Positions 10,807 through 21,289 of a stretch of 62,000 bases of DNA are shown one piece after another. Source of the DNA: Liolophura sinensis (lineage: Eukaryota; Mollusca; Polyplacophora; Chitonida; Chitonidae); NCBI RefSeq assembly GCF_032854445.1, contig NC_088297.1, positions 25,599,915 to 25,661,914 on the forward strand. Direction: 5' to 3'. The translations under genes were made by a program, and so were the position numbers. Positions within the stretch are counted from its first letter, which is position 1, and every line of letters starts with the position of its first letter. The notes under the pieces were generated by a model. The model saw only the letters and a list, made by a program, of their open reading frames with translations, did no database searches and was not told the origin of the DNA.

Positions 10807-11259
10807 GGGTGAAGCAATATGAATTCCGCTTAACCGGGGTGCACTAGGTCCACGTTGGAATTAGCGCTGTATTTAAGGTTATAAATGTTGCCTTTATTTG
10901 ATTTCAATTTTTTACTATTTCTGCTGCTACTACTTGGCAAAAAGTAAATGAAGACAATTCATATGCCCTAGTTCTTAATCCATCATAGTGAATATTTAAT
11001 AAGAAAATACGAAAAGCCAAAACGACATATGAATAATGATCACCTCTCTAGTAACTAAGGAGATCGTATCTCGGATTATAACATTTTCAAACACCAGAAT
11101 CATGTTAATATATATATAAATAGCACAAGTATGAGACTAATATTTTAAATATTGAAATTTAAAGGTGAAAAGAAATAATTTAAGTCATTCTTGATAAATT
11201 TTGATTTCATAATAGCGTTTTGCAATGCAAAATATAGCCTCTTTAACGACAGAGTATCC
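10807..11259. other. Unique AT-rich sequence
   Basis: Nothing recognised apart from a short TA run near 11108. Confidence 0.4.
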
Positions 11260-11695
11260 CGTAAATAAAGAAGGCATATCTCGAAATTAACGACGGCATA
11301 TCTCGTTTTTGAGGATCGCGTATTTGGTAAATAATGATAGTTTGTCACGTAAGCAAGGGCTGTGTATCTCATAAATTATAGTACATGTCTCGTACAGCCA
11401 TGATGTGTCTCATAAATTATAGTACACATCTCGTATAGACATGGCGTATCTCATAATATATAGCACAAATCTCGTATAGACATGGCGTATCTCATAAATT
11501 ATAGTACATGTCTCTTATACACATAGCGTATCTCACAAATTATAAGACATACCTCATATAGCCATGGCGTATCTCATAAATTATAGTTCATATCTCGTAT
11601 AGACAAGGAGTATGTCATAAATTATTGTACATATCTCGTATAGCCATGATGTGTCTCATAAATTATAGTACATATCTCGTATAGCCTACGGCGAG
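11260..11695. repeat. 41-bp minisatellite, about 10 copies
   Basis: The unit is CATAAATTATAGTACATATC then TCGTATAGACATGGCGTATC plus T, with considerable divergence at the left edge. It passes directly into the 22-bp array on its right, sharing the GGCGTATCTC core. Confidence 0.88.
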
Positions 11696-12205
11696 TCTCG
11701 CCATTAGCTACGGCGCATCTCATCATTAGCTATGGCGTATCTCGTCATTAGCTACGGCGTGTCTCGTCATTAGCAACGGCGTATCATCAATAGTTATGGC
11801 GTTTTTCGTCATTGGCTACGGCGTTTCTCGTCATTAGCTACGGTGTGTCTTATCATTAGCTAAGGCACGTCTCATCATTAGCTATGCTGTATCCATTAGA
11901 TAAGGCGTGTCTCCTCATTAGCTACAACCTGTCTCGTCATTAGCTACGGTGCATCGTCATTAGCTGCGGCGTGTCTCGTCAATAGCTACGGCGTATCTAG
12001 TCATTAGATAAGGCGTGTCTCCTCATTAGCTACAACCTGTCTCGTAATTAGCTAAGGCGTATCTTGTCATTAGCTATAGTGTGTCTCGTCATTAGCTACT
12101 GCATGTCTCCTCATTATCTACGGCGTGTCTCCTCATTAGTTACGGCGTATCTCATCATTTACTACGGCGTATCTCGTCATTAGATAAGGCGTGCCTCGTG
12201 ACGTA
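11696..12205. repeat. 22-bp minisatellite, about 23 copies
   Basis: The unit is CATTAGCTACGGCGTATCTC then GT. It shares GGCGTATCTC with the adjacent 41-bp array, which suggests that one derived from the other by a change of unit length. Confidence 0.9.
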
Positions 12206-12229
12206 TCACATAACTATTAGTACACCCGG

Positions 12230-12414
12230 TTAAAGAGACACAGAACTGATTCTGATTGCCTGGGGTGAGAGATAGACAAGTCCGGGCCATGTCTAGCCTA
12301 AGCTTGATTTTAGGGGTGACACATTTGTTCAGGCGTGAGCTAGGTTGCAGGGTTTAACCCAAGAAACCCTATCTCAACTATAAGCCAATCAGCATAGATT
12401 CTGTGTCCCTTTAA
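12230..12414. mobile_element. MITE flanked by TTAA, 177 bp plus duplication
   Basis: The element (12234..12410) has inverted ends AGAGACACAGAACTGATTCT and, reversed from the right, AGGGACACAGAATCTATGCT, both continuing to GATTG. TTAA sits on both sides (12230..12233 and 12411..12414). TTAA duplication is typical of piggyBac-type insertion (established knowledge); assignment to that group is inference, since no transposase is present. Confidence 0.75.
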
Positions 12415-13674
12415 GTAATATACACACATCATAATCCCGTGTGTTAAAGTCGAACGAATTACACTACCTATATAAATAGTTAGCCTTCTATTTATCTTTC
12501 TCGTTGTTGCTCTTTTAGGTGTGTAGAGGTTTGGTCACGTGCAACTACCTTCCATCTGCTGCACGTGTTGCATACTGTTGCACGTATATAGTGCATGCAA
12601 CTTCGTCCTGGGATAGGTGCCTATATAACCACCCCAGGTGAGCTTTACGGAGACCAGTGGAATGTGCAAATGAGACAAACAAGGTATTATCTCGTGTACT
12701 CGTATAAATAAAATCTCCCCGTGGTTTTACACAAGCCGCCATATTGGAGGATTGTTGCTATAGGTTACACGAGCTCATTGGTTTTCCATATTATTTATGT
12801 AATAAACTTCAGATATTGATATGCCCTAACGTTCGCCAGGTATGCCATATCTCCACGCGCAGCTTGTACTTTTCTCTTCAACGTATTCAAAAATCCTAAC
12901 ATGACCACCATTTTAGGAGCTCTTGTTTCTGGTAGTGAAGTCATACCATTTTGTTACCCTGGTAATCTCTAGAGGGGGTGGGTAGTTACAGTGGGCAAAA
13001 ACTCTATCCAAAACAGACAAAGTTCTAGTATATTTTAATTAGGTGCAAAATAGCAGGGAAGAAATATATAGTATACCAACAACCTAAAATGTCTGTGTAG
13101 CAGTATTGTCCAATCAGCGCCCAGTTCGGAGGCAAATCATGCACCGGCCCAATTGCCCGGATTGCGCATGTGTAACGTGTGCCATAGTCTACTAATATTG
13201 CTCTTATATAGCCAAAAACTGTTTTTTCTGTTAGAGTGATGACTGTTAAGCGCATGCATATACTGACTTATTTTAACCGTTTATCTCAACCCCTCTCTCT
13301 TCTTTTTCTGTATTTCATACAACAGTTAATATTGTACATCTTATTGCTACAAAGTTATTCTTGTATTTGCTGTAACTTACTTTAAGCGTGTAGATACGAG
13401 ATGTTCTCACGCTACATAACAGAGTATTCTGATTTGTAGACAGGCGAAGCACCTCAGTGATCCCAGGTCTCCACACAGCATACAACCTTGACATTCCCCT
13501 CTTCAGTCTGTGTTCGGGATGTACATCAGCTTACTACACTCTTAGACAGATGTACGTGTTTAAAATAAAATATGTCTTTATAAGATTATACAAACACTGT
13601 TGAACAGTCAGTATCACTGTAGCACATGAGAGTGTAGAAAACTACAGTACTTGATGTGCTTACATCAGACGTAG
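12415..13674. other. Mostly unique sequence
   Basis: Contains the small minus ORF listed at 12545..12742 and a CCAAT box near 13110. No repeat array or mobile element is recognised. Confidence 0.4.
12545..12742 (-). CDS. Small ORF with a strong start context (uncertain)
   Basis: A 65-codon frame starts at 12742 in the context CCAATATGGCGGCTTG. It opens MAACVKPRGDFIYTSTRD and ends QQYATRAADGR. The GCCGCCAT overlapping the start is YY1-like, as in many promoter-proximal first exons. There is no signal peptide, no membrane helix and no family I recognise. No strong donor lies inside it. It could equally be chance. Confidence 0.18.
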   Translation of the reverse strand: MAACVKPRGDFIYTSTRDNTLFVSFAHSTGLRKAHLGWLYRHLSQDEVACTIYVQQYATRAADGR

Positions 13675-13800
13675 GTTTTCCGGTCATACGTGGGAAGGTC
13701 TTCCAGCAACCTGCGGATGGTCGTGGGTTTCCCCCGGGCTCTGTCCGGTTTCCTCCCACCATAATAATTGCCGCCGTCGAATAAGTGAAATATTCTTGAA
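13675..13800 (+). mobile_element. SINE family A, internal fragment
   Basis: CATACGTGGGAAGGTCTTCC, CAGCAACCTGCGGATGGTCG, GTTTCCTCCCACCATAATAA and GTGAAATATTCTTG match the body. Head and AATA tail are both missing. Confidence 0.85.
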
Positions 13801-13911
13801 AAACTTTCTAAAACTTTCTGTGGTCTACAAGTGGTACACAGAATTGTAAATACACAATACGCAAAAATGGATGTCGATTTACATGTATAATTTTCATGTA
13901 GCAGCAGTACA

Positions 13912-13990
13912 CACATTGTATAGTTTGTGTATCACAATGTATAGTTTTTGTATCACATTGTATAGATTGTGTATCAGTACACAATAGTAT
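13912..13990. repeat. Short tandem repeat TATAGTTTGTGTATCACAAT
   Basis: Three to four copies of a 20-24-bp unit. Confidence 0.75.
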
Positions 13991-14719
13991 AGTAGTACAC
14001 ATGCAATTTATGTGCCACTGACGAACTCATGTCATTGTGCGACTTATATTAGTGAGTTACAAGCAATAATAAAACGACATATTATCAGAAAACGAGAGTT
14101 TAGGAGAAATGGGAGGTTAGGGGAAATTAGAGATTTCTATTTACAAAACTAACGCCAATTGCTTGACAGATAGCTTTTTCGGCTAGCACGAGCCCTTCCT
14201 CACATAAGTTTGTTTATTTAGCAATGTTTTATTTAGCAGAGTTAGCAGTAATAGTTGTAGTATAATGCAGTAGTATACTGGTAGTACAACAGAGCTGTTG
14301 AAGTAAACGCATTTAGTACTTATATAACAGTAGTAGTAGATGTTATAGAAGGAGTGGTATGGTTTTGTGCGGTAGTGGCGATGTCCATAATCCCATACAT
14401 ATGTGACCATGTATATATATTATATATATATCCCGGTAATAAGACTTTATCTCGCTACTTTCACCATTACGGTAGGAGAGCACTTCAACTCGTCACTTCC
14501 ACCGTTGCTGTAGGATATATGTAGACGTCTGGAGTGTCTTTATAAAACGACCGCATTTTTTTCAGCACCTCTATATGTATAACCATGGTGATACACACAA
14601 TTTTAAAACTAGGATGGTAGTCTTTTGTCAGTGTTATGAAATCAACACACGTTTATATGACTGTTCCTCGCCATTAGCATACATATTATGTTGTCCAGTA
14701 GAATAGGCTGCACATGAAA

Positions 14720-14728
<9 letters not shown>
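13991..14728. other. Unique sequence with GTA-rich patches
   Basis: AT-rich DNA. At 14220..14345 GTA/TAG trinucleotides are frequent. Near 14440..14510 a block (TCGCTACTTTCACC...TAGGA) is loosely duplicated. No gene seen. Confidence 0.4.
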
Positions 14729-14783
<55 letters not shown>

Positions 14784-14807
14784 TTAATATATGTATTTGT
14801 ATTTACA

Positions 14808-14861
<54 letters not shown>

Positions 14862-14888
14862 TGTAAATACAAATACATATATTAAATG
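14729..14888. repeat. (TA)n tracts and a perfect long palindrome
   Basis: A (TA)n run at 14729..14780 is followed by a 30-bp arm (14781..14810), (TA)24 (14811..14858) and the exact reverse complement of the arm (14859..14888). The arms begin CATTTAATATATG and end ATATTAAATG. With one more flanking base pair the palindrome is 110 bp. Confidence 0.95.
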
Positions 14889-14904
14889 TGTACCCATATA
14901 CAAG

Positions 14905-14962
14905 CCCCCGTTCTGTCAGTGAAATATTCTTGAGCACGACATCAAACAATGAAATAAAATAC
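14905..14962 (+). mobile_element. SINE family A 3'-end fragment
   Basis: GTGAAATATTCTTGAGCACG followed by ACATCAAACAATGAAATAAA is the family A 3' end and decayed tail. Confidence 0.6.
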
Positions 14963-16085
14963 AAATACATACAAGAAATGTGTACCCATATATACAAATA
15001 CATACAAGAAAAGTGTATACCCACCACTATGGCGAACTCTCTCTCGCGGCTCATTTTCACTGAGGAGTATTTTAGCTTCATTTTCTTTTCTTTTTTCATG
15101 AACGCAAACTTTCTCTCCTCTGTCGTTGCTCTTCTCTACCTGGATTTTGGTCTTTCACCAATGTATTTCCACACGAATTAAATACACGCCAGATGTACAG
15201 GTACACGATACCCCGCGCTTGTCTCCTGTCTGCGCCAAGCTGCCTATTATGTAGCGCATGTGTTCATTTATTATTAGATATCAAAGCCTGTACCTACCTG
15301 TAATTTTTTAAAGGTGATTCACGTTTTTCTAGAAGGATGATTAAACTCGTCCGGTAACTCAAGATGTAACGCGCGAAAGCGCCCCCAAATTATTCGGTCT
15401 TCTCACTGAATCCGTGTGGACAGCATATAGAATGACTGCCCAGTCTGACATCTGTGTCGGCAGCACCTGTATACATACATGTATATGTCAGCCAGGTAAA
15501 ACTACAATAGACTGCCTTTCATGCTTGAGTGATTTCCTTGCGGAAGCGAGGATGTGAGTATAACTTATATACCTGCTGTATTTTATATAATTCGTTCACG
15601 CTTTTTTTTTTTAAACTGCAGTCATCAGTCTGAATATACATACTAACCACTGATTCGCACTAAAATTTGCATACCTAGTATGTTCATTAATAAATTTTGA
15701 TTGCTTAATATCAGCTTGTAAATGTAATGAAAGTGCGTTTGACTTCCAAAAGGGGAGGTAATCACGTTCTCAGTGCAAACATGTTTGCAAGAGTTGCAGC
15801 CCCTTATCGGTTGATACGCGCATATCACTAACATATAAATCCGCATAGTTGAGCGGCGGAACGTTTATGAAATTTGGTGGTGGTTGTTGTAAGGGTGGGG
15901 CGGGAGTTGGGGGTGGGGGCGCTCAGGCAGCGGAAGTTGTAGGCCAGCTCATTTCACGAGGGTTCAGTGCCTGAGTAGGCCCCGATAGCTTTCGCCATTT
16001 ATATTGCCGATATTATCCTTTATTTTTGAAGCATTTTTATTCACACCGCTGAGTCGATGTCATTTTGTCTATTAAAAAAAAATTA
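14963..16085. other. Mostly unique sequence
   Basis: A G-rich patch at 15880..15925 contains a 35-residue glycine-rich frame (15867..15974, MKFGGGCCKGGAGVGGGG...) with no supporting signals. A minus frame near 15099 (MKKEKKMKLKYSS) runs into the TA palindrome and is not called. Confidence 0.35.
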
Positions 16086-16149
16086 ATTTCATAAGTGAAA
16101 TATTCTTGAGTATGGCGTAAAACACCAATCCAAACAATAAATAAATATT
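16086..16149 (+). mobile_element. SINE family A 3'-end fragment
   Basis: CATAAGTGAAATATTCTTGA, GTATGGCGTAAAACACCAAT and an AATAAATAAATA tail. Confidence 0.8.
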
Positions 16150-16525
16150 CTGGCATAATGTTTATTACAATATCTGCATTATCATCAGATTTAATTAGCC
16201 CTTGCATCATGGGAAAAGAAAACAAACCGTATCATAGATTATAGGAAGTGGTGTATTTGGAGCAGAAAGAGAACAGGGCTTAATACCAATCCTTAAAGTA
16301 CTATACAGTCAAGTGGTTTACAGGCTGATAAAATGTTATATGTCATTTAATCTTTTGACAAGATATTAAACTCTGAAACTTAGCCTTTCCTGTCCCACTG
16401 AATACAAATAACAACTCTAATAGGAATATTATAGCTAAAAGTATAAAAGACCTTCGATAAATGAAGAAATCAGAAAACGAAGTTTATTTCCGTCTATGGC
16501 TTTGGCCAGTATACATGTATCATAC
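16150..16525. other. Unique AT-rich sequence
   Basis: Nothing recognised. Confidence 0.4.
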
Positions 16526-17062
16526 AATGAGCATGCTGTGTGAGGTGAAGATCGCGAGTGATTAATGTCTGCAAGAGGTGAAGATCGCGAGAGATTAGGG
16601 TTTGTGTGAGGTGACGATCACCAGTGATTAGGGTTTGCATGAGGTGAAGATCGCGAGTGACTAGTGTCTGCATGAGGTGGAGATTGCAAGTGATTAGGGT
16701 GTGCGTGAAATGAAGATCGCGAGAGATTAGGGTTTGTGTGAGGTGACGATCACCAGTGATTAGGGTTTGCATGAGGTGAAGATCGCGAGTGACTAGTGTC
16801 TGCATGAGGTGGAGATTGCAAGTGATTAGGGTGTGCGTGAAATGAAGATCGCGAGAGATTTGGGTCTGCATGAGGTGAAGATCGCGAGAGATTAGGGTTT
16901 GTGTGAGGTAACGATCACCAGTGATTATGGTCTGCATGAGGTGAAGATCGCGAGTGATTAGGGTTTGCGTGAGGTGAAGATCGCGAGTGATTAAGGGTCT
17001 GCATGAGTTGAAGATCGCGAGTGATTAGGGTTTGCGTGAGGTGAAGATCGCGAGAGATCAGG
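16526..17062. repeat. 33-bp minisatellite with a 132-bp higher-order repeat
   Basis: The basic unit is TGAGGTGAAGATCGCGAGTG then ATTAGGGTTTGCA, about 16 copies. Four diverged units (132 bp) are repeated almost exactly at about 16603..16734 and 16735..16866, giving a higher-order structure. Each unit holds the NruI-type palindrome TCGCGA or a variant, and many hold TTAGGG. The 147-codon minus ORF at 16494..16937 is an effect of the 11-codon unit. Confidence 0.93.
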
Positions 17063-17289
17063 AGCAGCCTACGATTCACCCAACGCGCCAATCAGCCAGT
17101 TGGTTGTCACCACATGATTTTATCTCGGTTCATTGTATATAAGGCTGAAAGTACACATTTTCATGAGTGGTTTTGATTTTTATTTCTTCAGTGTATGCTT
17201 TTCCCTAATAAAAAAATTAGACTTTATAACATAATAAAAATTACAAGAAAACATCTTTAAAAACCATTGAATGAGCCCTATATAAAAGT

Positions 17290-17840
17290 CAATCACCTTT
17301 TAATCAGCCAGTCAGTCAGAAAATGATGTAGATAGTGTGACGATTAGCTATTCAGGAGTTCAGGCAATTAGGCAGTCAATCAAACACTCAGCCAACGCGT
17401 CAGTCAGCTAGTGAATCAATCGGCCTACGATTCAGTCAGCCAGCCAGTGGATGAATCAGTCTACGATTCAACCAACTTGTCAATCAATCAGTGAATCAGC
17501 CAGCCAGTGGATCAGTCAGTCTATGATTCAACCAACGTGTCAATCAATCAGTGAATCAGCCAGCCTACAATTCAAGTAACGCGCCAATCAGTCGGTGAAC
17601 CAATTAGCCTACGATTCAGTCAACGTGTCAATCAATCAGTGAATCAGCCAGCCTACAATTCAAGTAACGCGTCAGTCAGCCAGTGGATCAACAAGCCTAC
17701 GATTCAGCCAACGCATCAATCAGCCAATGAGACAATCAGTCTACGATTCAACGTACTCGTCAATCAGCCAGTGAACCAATCAGCCTTGGATTCAGCCAAC
17801 AGGTCAATAAATCCATCAGCCTTTGATTTAGACAACGCAC
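17290..17840. repeat. 44-bp minisatellite, about 12 diverged copies
   Basis: The unit is GCCTACGATTCAGTCAACGT then GTCAATCAATCAGTGAATCA plus GCCA. It contains the core GTCAGCCAGTGG in several copies, which recurs in the 18-bp array at 54.6 kb. Confidence 0.88.
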
Positions 17841-18640
17841 TTGCAATTTAAGGCATAAGTCTTAGGTTGCTTGATAAATAAGGACCCAGGGTCATTTCTA
17901 CACACAATTTTTTTTCATTTATGTCAAAATGTAAAATCTAACATCGCTTGCATCATTTTTGGTTCCAGAACTTCATATTTTCATATATTTTTACATGATA
18001 CGTTTAACCTATCATGTGTAAAACAGTTCTCGACAGTTCATCTGCTGCATTAAGTTAGGAAGTTAACGGTTTATTAAAGATAATTATCTTGAATCTGGAA
18101 GGCGGTTAACCAGATATAAGAAATAACCATACTATGTACACATGGATGTAATGTATATCTATGTTGATGAGACTAGCCGAAAAGGTTGAAATGGACTAAA
18201 AATAACTACCTAGAGACCACCGGTCAAAATACTGGCTTGAGTGAAAATGGTAATAAAATTTCAAGGAAAAAAAATATTAATAAAAAAAATCATCGGGCTC
18301 GGTATACTCTTGGACTCCCGGAATACAAAAAAAAAAAAGAAAAAGAAAAGAAAAGAAAAATGAAGGTTGGTCAAGTTGTACCTTGACGCTCATCTACCGC
18401 CTCCTTACCAAAGCCAAATTCGTTTCACAGCACAGTTCCACTCCTTCTTTTATATTTTTTTATCTCTTTTTTTTATTTATTTTTATCGCATGACAGTAAT
18501 TCCTTCCGTTCCTCTCTCTCGGTAGTCTTCATTCTTTAAATTTACTGAAGGTAATCTTAGCCGCCAGTGTATTCTTCACCCTCAGGGGCAGATCTTCGTT
18601 AGTTACGCCAGGTCCCCACTAAAGCACCCACAGCCAGCAC
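17841..18640. other. Unique AT-rich sequence with A- and T-rich patches
   Basis: Poly(A)-like patch at 18330..18360 and T-rich patch at 18450..18490. No gene seen. Confidence 0.4.
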
Positions 18641-18722
18641 TCGTGATTTCTCCCGGAACCGATTTTGTGCTCTCCGCGCAAATGGCGGCTACACTCGTGC
18701 ACAGTCAAATATATATATATAC
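18641..18722 (+). promoter_or_regulatory. Possible promoter or 5' UTR
   Basis: Contains GCGCAAATGGCGGCTAC, a YY1-like motif at about 18681..18697, then a TATATATATATA run just before the candidate exon at 18723. The ATG inside the YY1-like motif opens only 14 codons. Promoter role is inference. Confidence 0.15.
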
Positions 18723-18933
18723 ATGAATGTACCCACGAACATGCACTTACAAGTTGACAAAGAACAGAAAAGAAGGGGTAATGGTGTGCAGGGATTGAGA
18801 AGCGATGAATTTTTAGCATTTGTAGGCTATGTGGTTGGAAAAGACGGCCATCAAAGTGAAAGTGATGTATCCGATTTTAAAATTGAACTTTTTGCCCGAG
18901 AATACTCACGAGAGATTTGTGTTGTCGGGTACA
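18723..18933 (+). CDS. Candidate exon ending at a strong splice donor; two frames possible
   Basis: The sequence ends in GGGTACAG|GTAAGTTTTC, an excellent donor. Frame 1 starts at ATG 18723 and gives about 70 residues (MNVPTNMHLQVDKEQKRRGN ... REICVVGY). Frame 2 starts after a possible acceptor TTTTTAGCATTTGTAG at 18825 and reads AMWLEKTAIKVKVMYPILKL ... THERFVLSGTG. Both look protein-like, neither shows a motif I recognise, and no partner exon was found with certainty. The acceptor for frame 2 has a poor pyrimidine tract. Confidence 0.25.
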
Positions 18934-19200
18934 GGTAAGTTTTCGTATTTCACTCATTTAGAAGAAGAAATGATGCTCTGTGATAATGCAAAAAGAGTGA
19001 AACTGTGGCTGCAATATTTGTCACCTAAATATCCTTAAAATTTAAAAAAAAAAAAAAAAAATTAAAAAAATTGTTCACGGCAGTTGACAGATTATGCACT
19101 GTGTCTTACGCCTGCTAAAACAACAGAATATCCTTAGAGGTCCCTTTGTCCAGTAGCTAGACAGCAGCGTGCGTTGCTATTTGCCCAGCATAAAAACACA
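18934..19200. other. Unique sequence with a poly(A)-like tract
   Basis: A-rich tract at 19038..19070. Otherwise featureless. Confidence 0.4.
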
Positions 19201-19560
19201 GCGATTTCTTACAGTATCGGTACAATTGCCAGGTACAAGAGTATACAAATCTGTAACAGATTACTGTGTGTTAATACTTTTATCAAGTAAAGGCACCAGA
19301 GTGATGGGTTACTTTTAACAGAATTGCCAGGCACCAGAGTATAGCGTGTTAATTTTAACAGACTTGACAAACACCATAGTACTGTGTTATTTGTAACAGA
19401 ATTGGCAAGCACCGAAGTACTACGTTATGTTGACAGAACAACCAATCTCCAGAATACATGTTATCTTTAACACTGTGGACTCTACTGTTTTATTTTAAAC
19501 AATTTCCATGCAACAAAGTACCGTCGTTATGACTTACAGAATTACCTGACACGGGAGCAT
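19201..19560. repeat. Degenerate repeat, about 45 bp
   Basis: Loose copies of GTGTTAATTTTAACAGAATT then GCCAGGCACCAGAGTA. Strongly diverged, so it is an old array. Confidence 0.65.
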
Positions 19561-19689
19561 GGTGTTTTCCCACATGTCCTCAGATGCATGTACGTACATT
19601 TACCAATACGTAACAAAAGACCGATGTATGGAATGTTTGATTGAAGTGCACTTTGGACAGGAGTCATTAACACGGTTCTTGTAAAAAGA

Positions 19690-20010
19690 TTGTTATTACT
19701 TAATGGCATGTATTTATATTACTTTATACGATAACGGTCAGTTTAAGGGGCAACGAAAACCCGAGTGCCCGTGATAAACCACTGACCTTTGGAAAGTTAC
19801 TCACTAGCTTTCTCCCATGTGACGCACAGATATGCCACACCTTACTGGTGGATGAGAAGTGTGAGGTCATCTAGAGTTAGAAACGATCACATTAATCATT
19901 ATCACCCCGCATCCAGTAAGAGCGATGGAATCTACAAATTCCTTGTCTAGGACGGGGTTTGAACCCACATCTCGTGCGCACTAACGACTCAATGTTGTGA
20001 TGTTGGTAAC
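19690..20010 (-). mobile_element. SINE family C, near full length
   Basis: On the minus strand a tRNA-like head includes B-box GGGTTCAAACCCC (19953..19965) and a degenerate A box (GAGTCGTTAGTGCGC). The body contains blocks at 19740..19850 (GGGGCAACGAAAACCCGAGT on plus). A related fragment occurs at 30898..31090. Family identity is by shared structure only. Confidence 0.6.
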
Positions 20011-20040
20011 TGAAGAAAACACAACATTTATGTCCAGTGG

Positions 20041-20157
20041 ATGAGGCCGCGTGTTAAAGTTTTCCGAAATCATACAGAATTATTTGGAATTTGTCTGAAG
20101 AGTTTGTTTGAGTGTCAGATTGATGGGCTCTTCGTTTTACAAAGACTCGGGAGGATT
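20041..20157 (+). CDS. Possible first exon (low confidence)
   Basis: ATG at 20041 opens a 39-codon frame (MRPRVKVFRNHTELFGICLK...) that ends at ATT|GTAAGT. No family is recognised. Joining to the next plausible plus acceptor (20813) gives an immediate stop, so a different partner would be needed. Confidence 0.12.
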
Positions 20158-20813
20158 GTAAGTTAACTTTGAAGGAGCGGTATTATCCATCTGCCCGCGA
20201 TTATTTCGTATCAGGGTTGTGCAAATATTTGCTTATTGACGGCGTTCAGATCACAACCGCACCTCAGCAGGTGTCTGATACAACCTTATACGTAAGGCCG
20301 CATACTCGGCATCAGAAACTCGGCTCGGAGGTTCCTTTGTAGCGCTTGTAGAAAGCATATAATATGACCAATTTCACGGTACTTTTGCCGGCCTTCATGG
20401 TTAGTTTAGTAACTGTATACAGCTGTATGAGGTCGTTATAACTTCAAGTTACAGATAAACCTACACTTTAATTCCAAAAAGGTAGATAATATGCCAGTCA
20501 TCTTTAGGCATGCGTGACTTGAACTTGGAACATGATGCCGGATACAGTAATGGATATTACGTTTTTTAAAAAAGACGAATATCTCCAGCACCAAATCTAC
20601 CTGTACAATACACCTGTCTGTTTGAGGCCGTGTCCTCATTTCTTTGCTCTGTGGCCTGGGGGAGCCGGTCCCTCTTGTCCATCTACACATACATGTACAT
20701 GCACGCATGGCATTTATTTTGTATCCTCCCCCTCCCTCCTTTTACTCAGAACAATTTTTATACCCCTCCCTATTTTAAATTTTTTCTACCCCCTCTTTAT
20801 TCTGACTTTGCAG
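20158..20813. other. Unique sequence, pyrimidine-rich at its right end
   Basis: The last 90 bp (20725..20813) is a long pyrimidine tract ending TTCTGACTTTGCAG, a textbook acceptor for the next entry. Confidence 0.45.
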
Positions 20814-20909
20814 GTTTGTTTATTCTAAAGTAGCAGCCTCAATCTCGTTTTCCTCTTCATGGCCTTGACCCGTTATTTTCTTGATCGGACCAGACCTGTT
20901 GTATTCGAG
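20814..20909 (+). CDS. Candidate exon with 5' UTR and coding start
   Basis: An excellent acceptor (long pyrimidine tract, TTTGCAG at 20807..20813) opens an exon. A start codon at 20859 (CTTCATGGCC) begins a 17-codon frame MALTRYFLDRTRPVVFE that ends at GAG|GTAAGAAC, a good donor, phase 0. The combination of strong acceptor, start and donor makes this the better of the isolated plus-strand exon candidates. The protein family is not recognised and no later exon was located. Confidence 0.3.
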
Positions 20910-20934
20910 GTAAGAACAACTCCATCCAGTTGGA

Positions 20935-20994
20935 GTGAGTGAGTGCTTGGGGTTTAACGTCGTACTCAACAATTTTTCAGTCATATGACGACAA
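20935..20994 (-). mobile_element. SINE family B, 5'-truncated copy with target-site duplication
   Basis: GTGAGTGAGTGCTTGGGGTT, TAACGTCGTACTCAAC and TTCAGTCATATGACGAC are the family B 3' end in reverse. It is bracketed by CCATCCAGTTGGA (20922..20934) and CCATCCAGTTAGA (20995..21007), a clear 13-bp duplication with one change. Confidence 0.85.
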
Positions 20995-21289
20995 CCATCC
21001 AGTTAGAAAAGCCGCCGGTCTTCAAAAAATCAGATGTTAAGCAAATATTACACTCCTAAACCTAGAGTTTTACATTTAACACTATAAAGATGACGAGGAA
21101 TTACGTCACTTCTATAAGAGTTACCTGGCCGCTTTTACAATGTGTTAGGGTTTTAACACTCGCTAAACTGTTCGCATTCCAACACCATTATGTAATCCTT
21201 TTAATGGAGTTGGAATGTGAACACCTATGGAAATTGCTGAAACAGTCACAAAAACTGGTCAGATACATGTCACTTTTAAACGTTCAGTC

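Noticed and set aside
14642-15099. ORFs of IYIYIY repeats and adjoining frames
   Set aside because: Caused by (TA)n; also at 43622..43873 and 61242..61436.
15867-15974. 35-residue glycine-rich frame
   Set aside because: Simply reflects a G-rich low-complexity patch.
16494-16937. 147-codon minus ORF
   Set aside because: Lies in the 33-bp array; open by unit length.
16526-17062. Interstitial telomere
   Set aside because: TTAGGG occurs once per 33-bp unit, not in head-to-tail hexamers.
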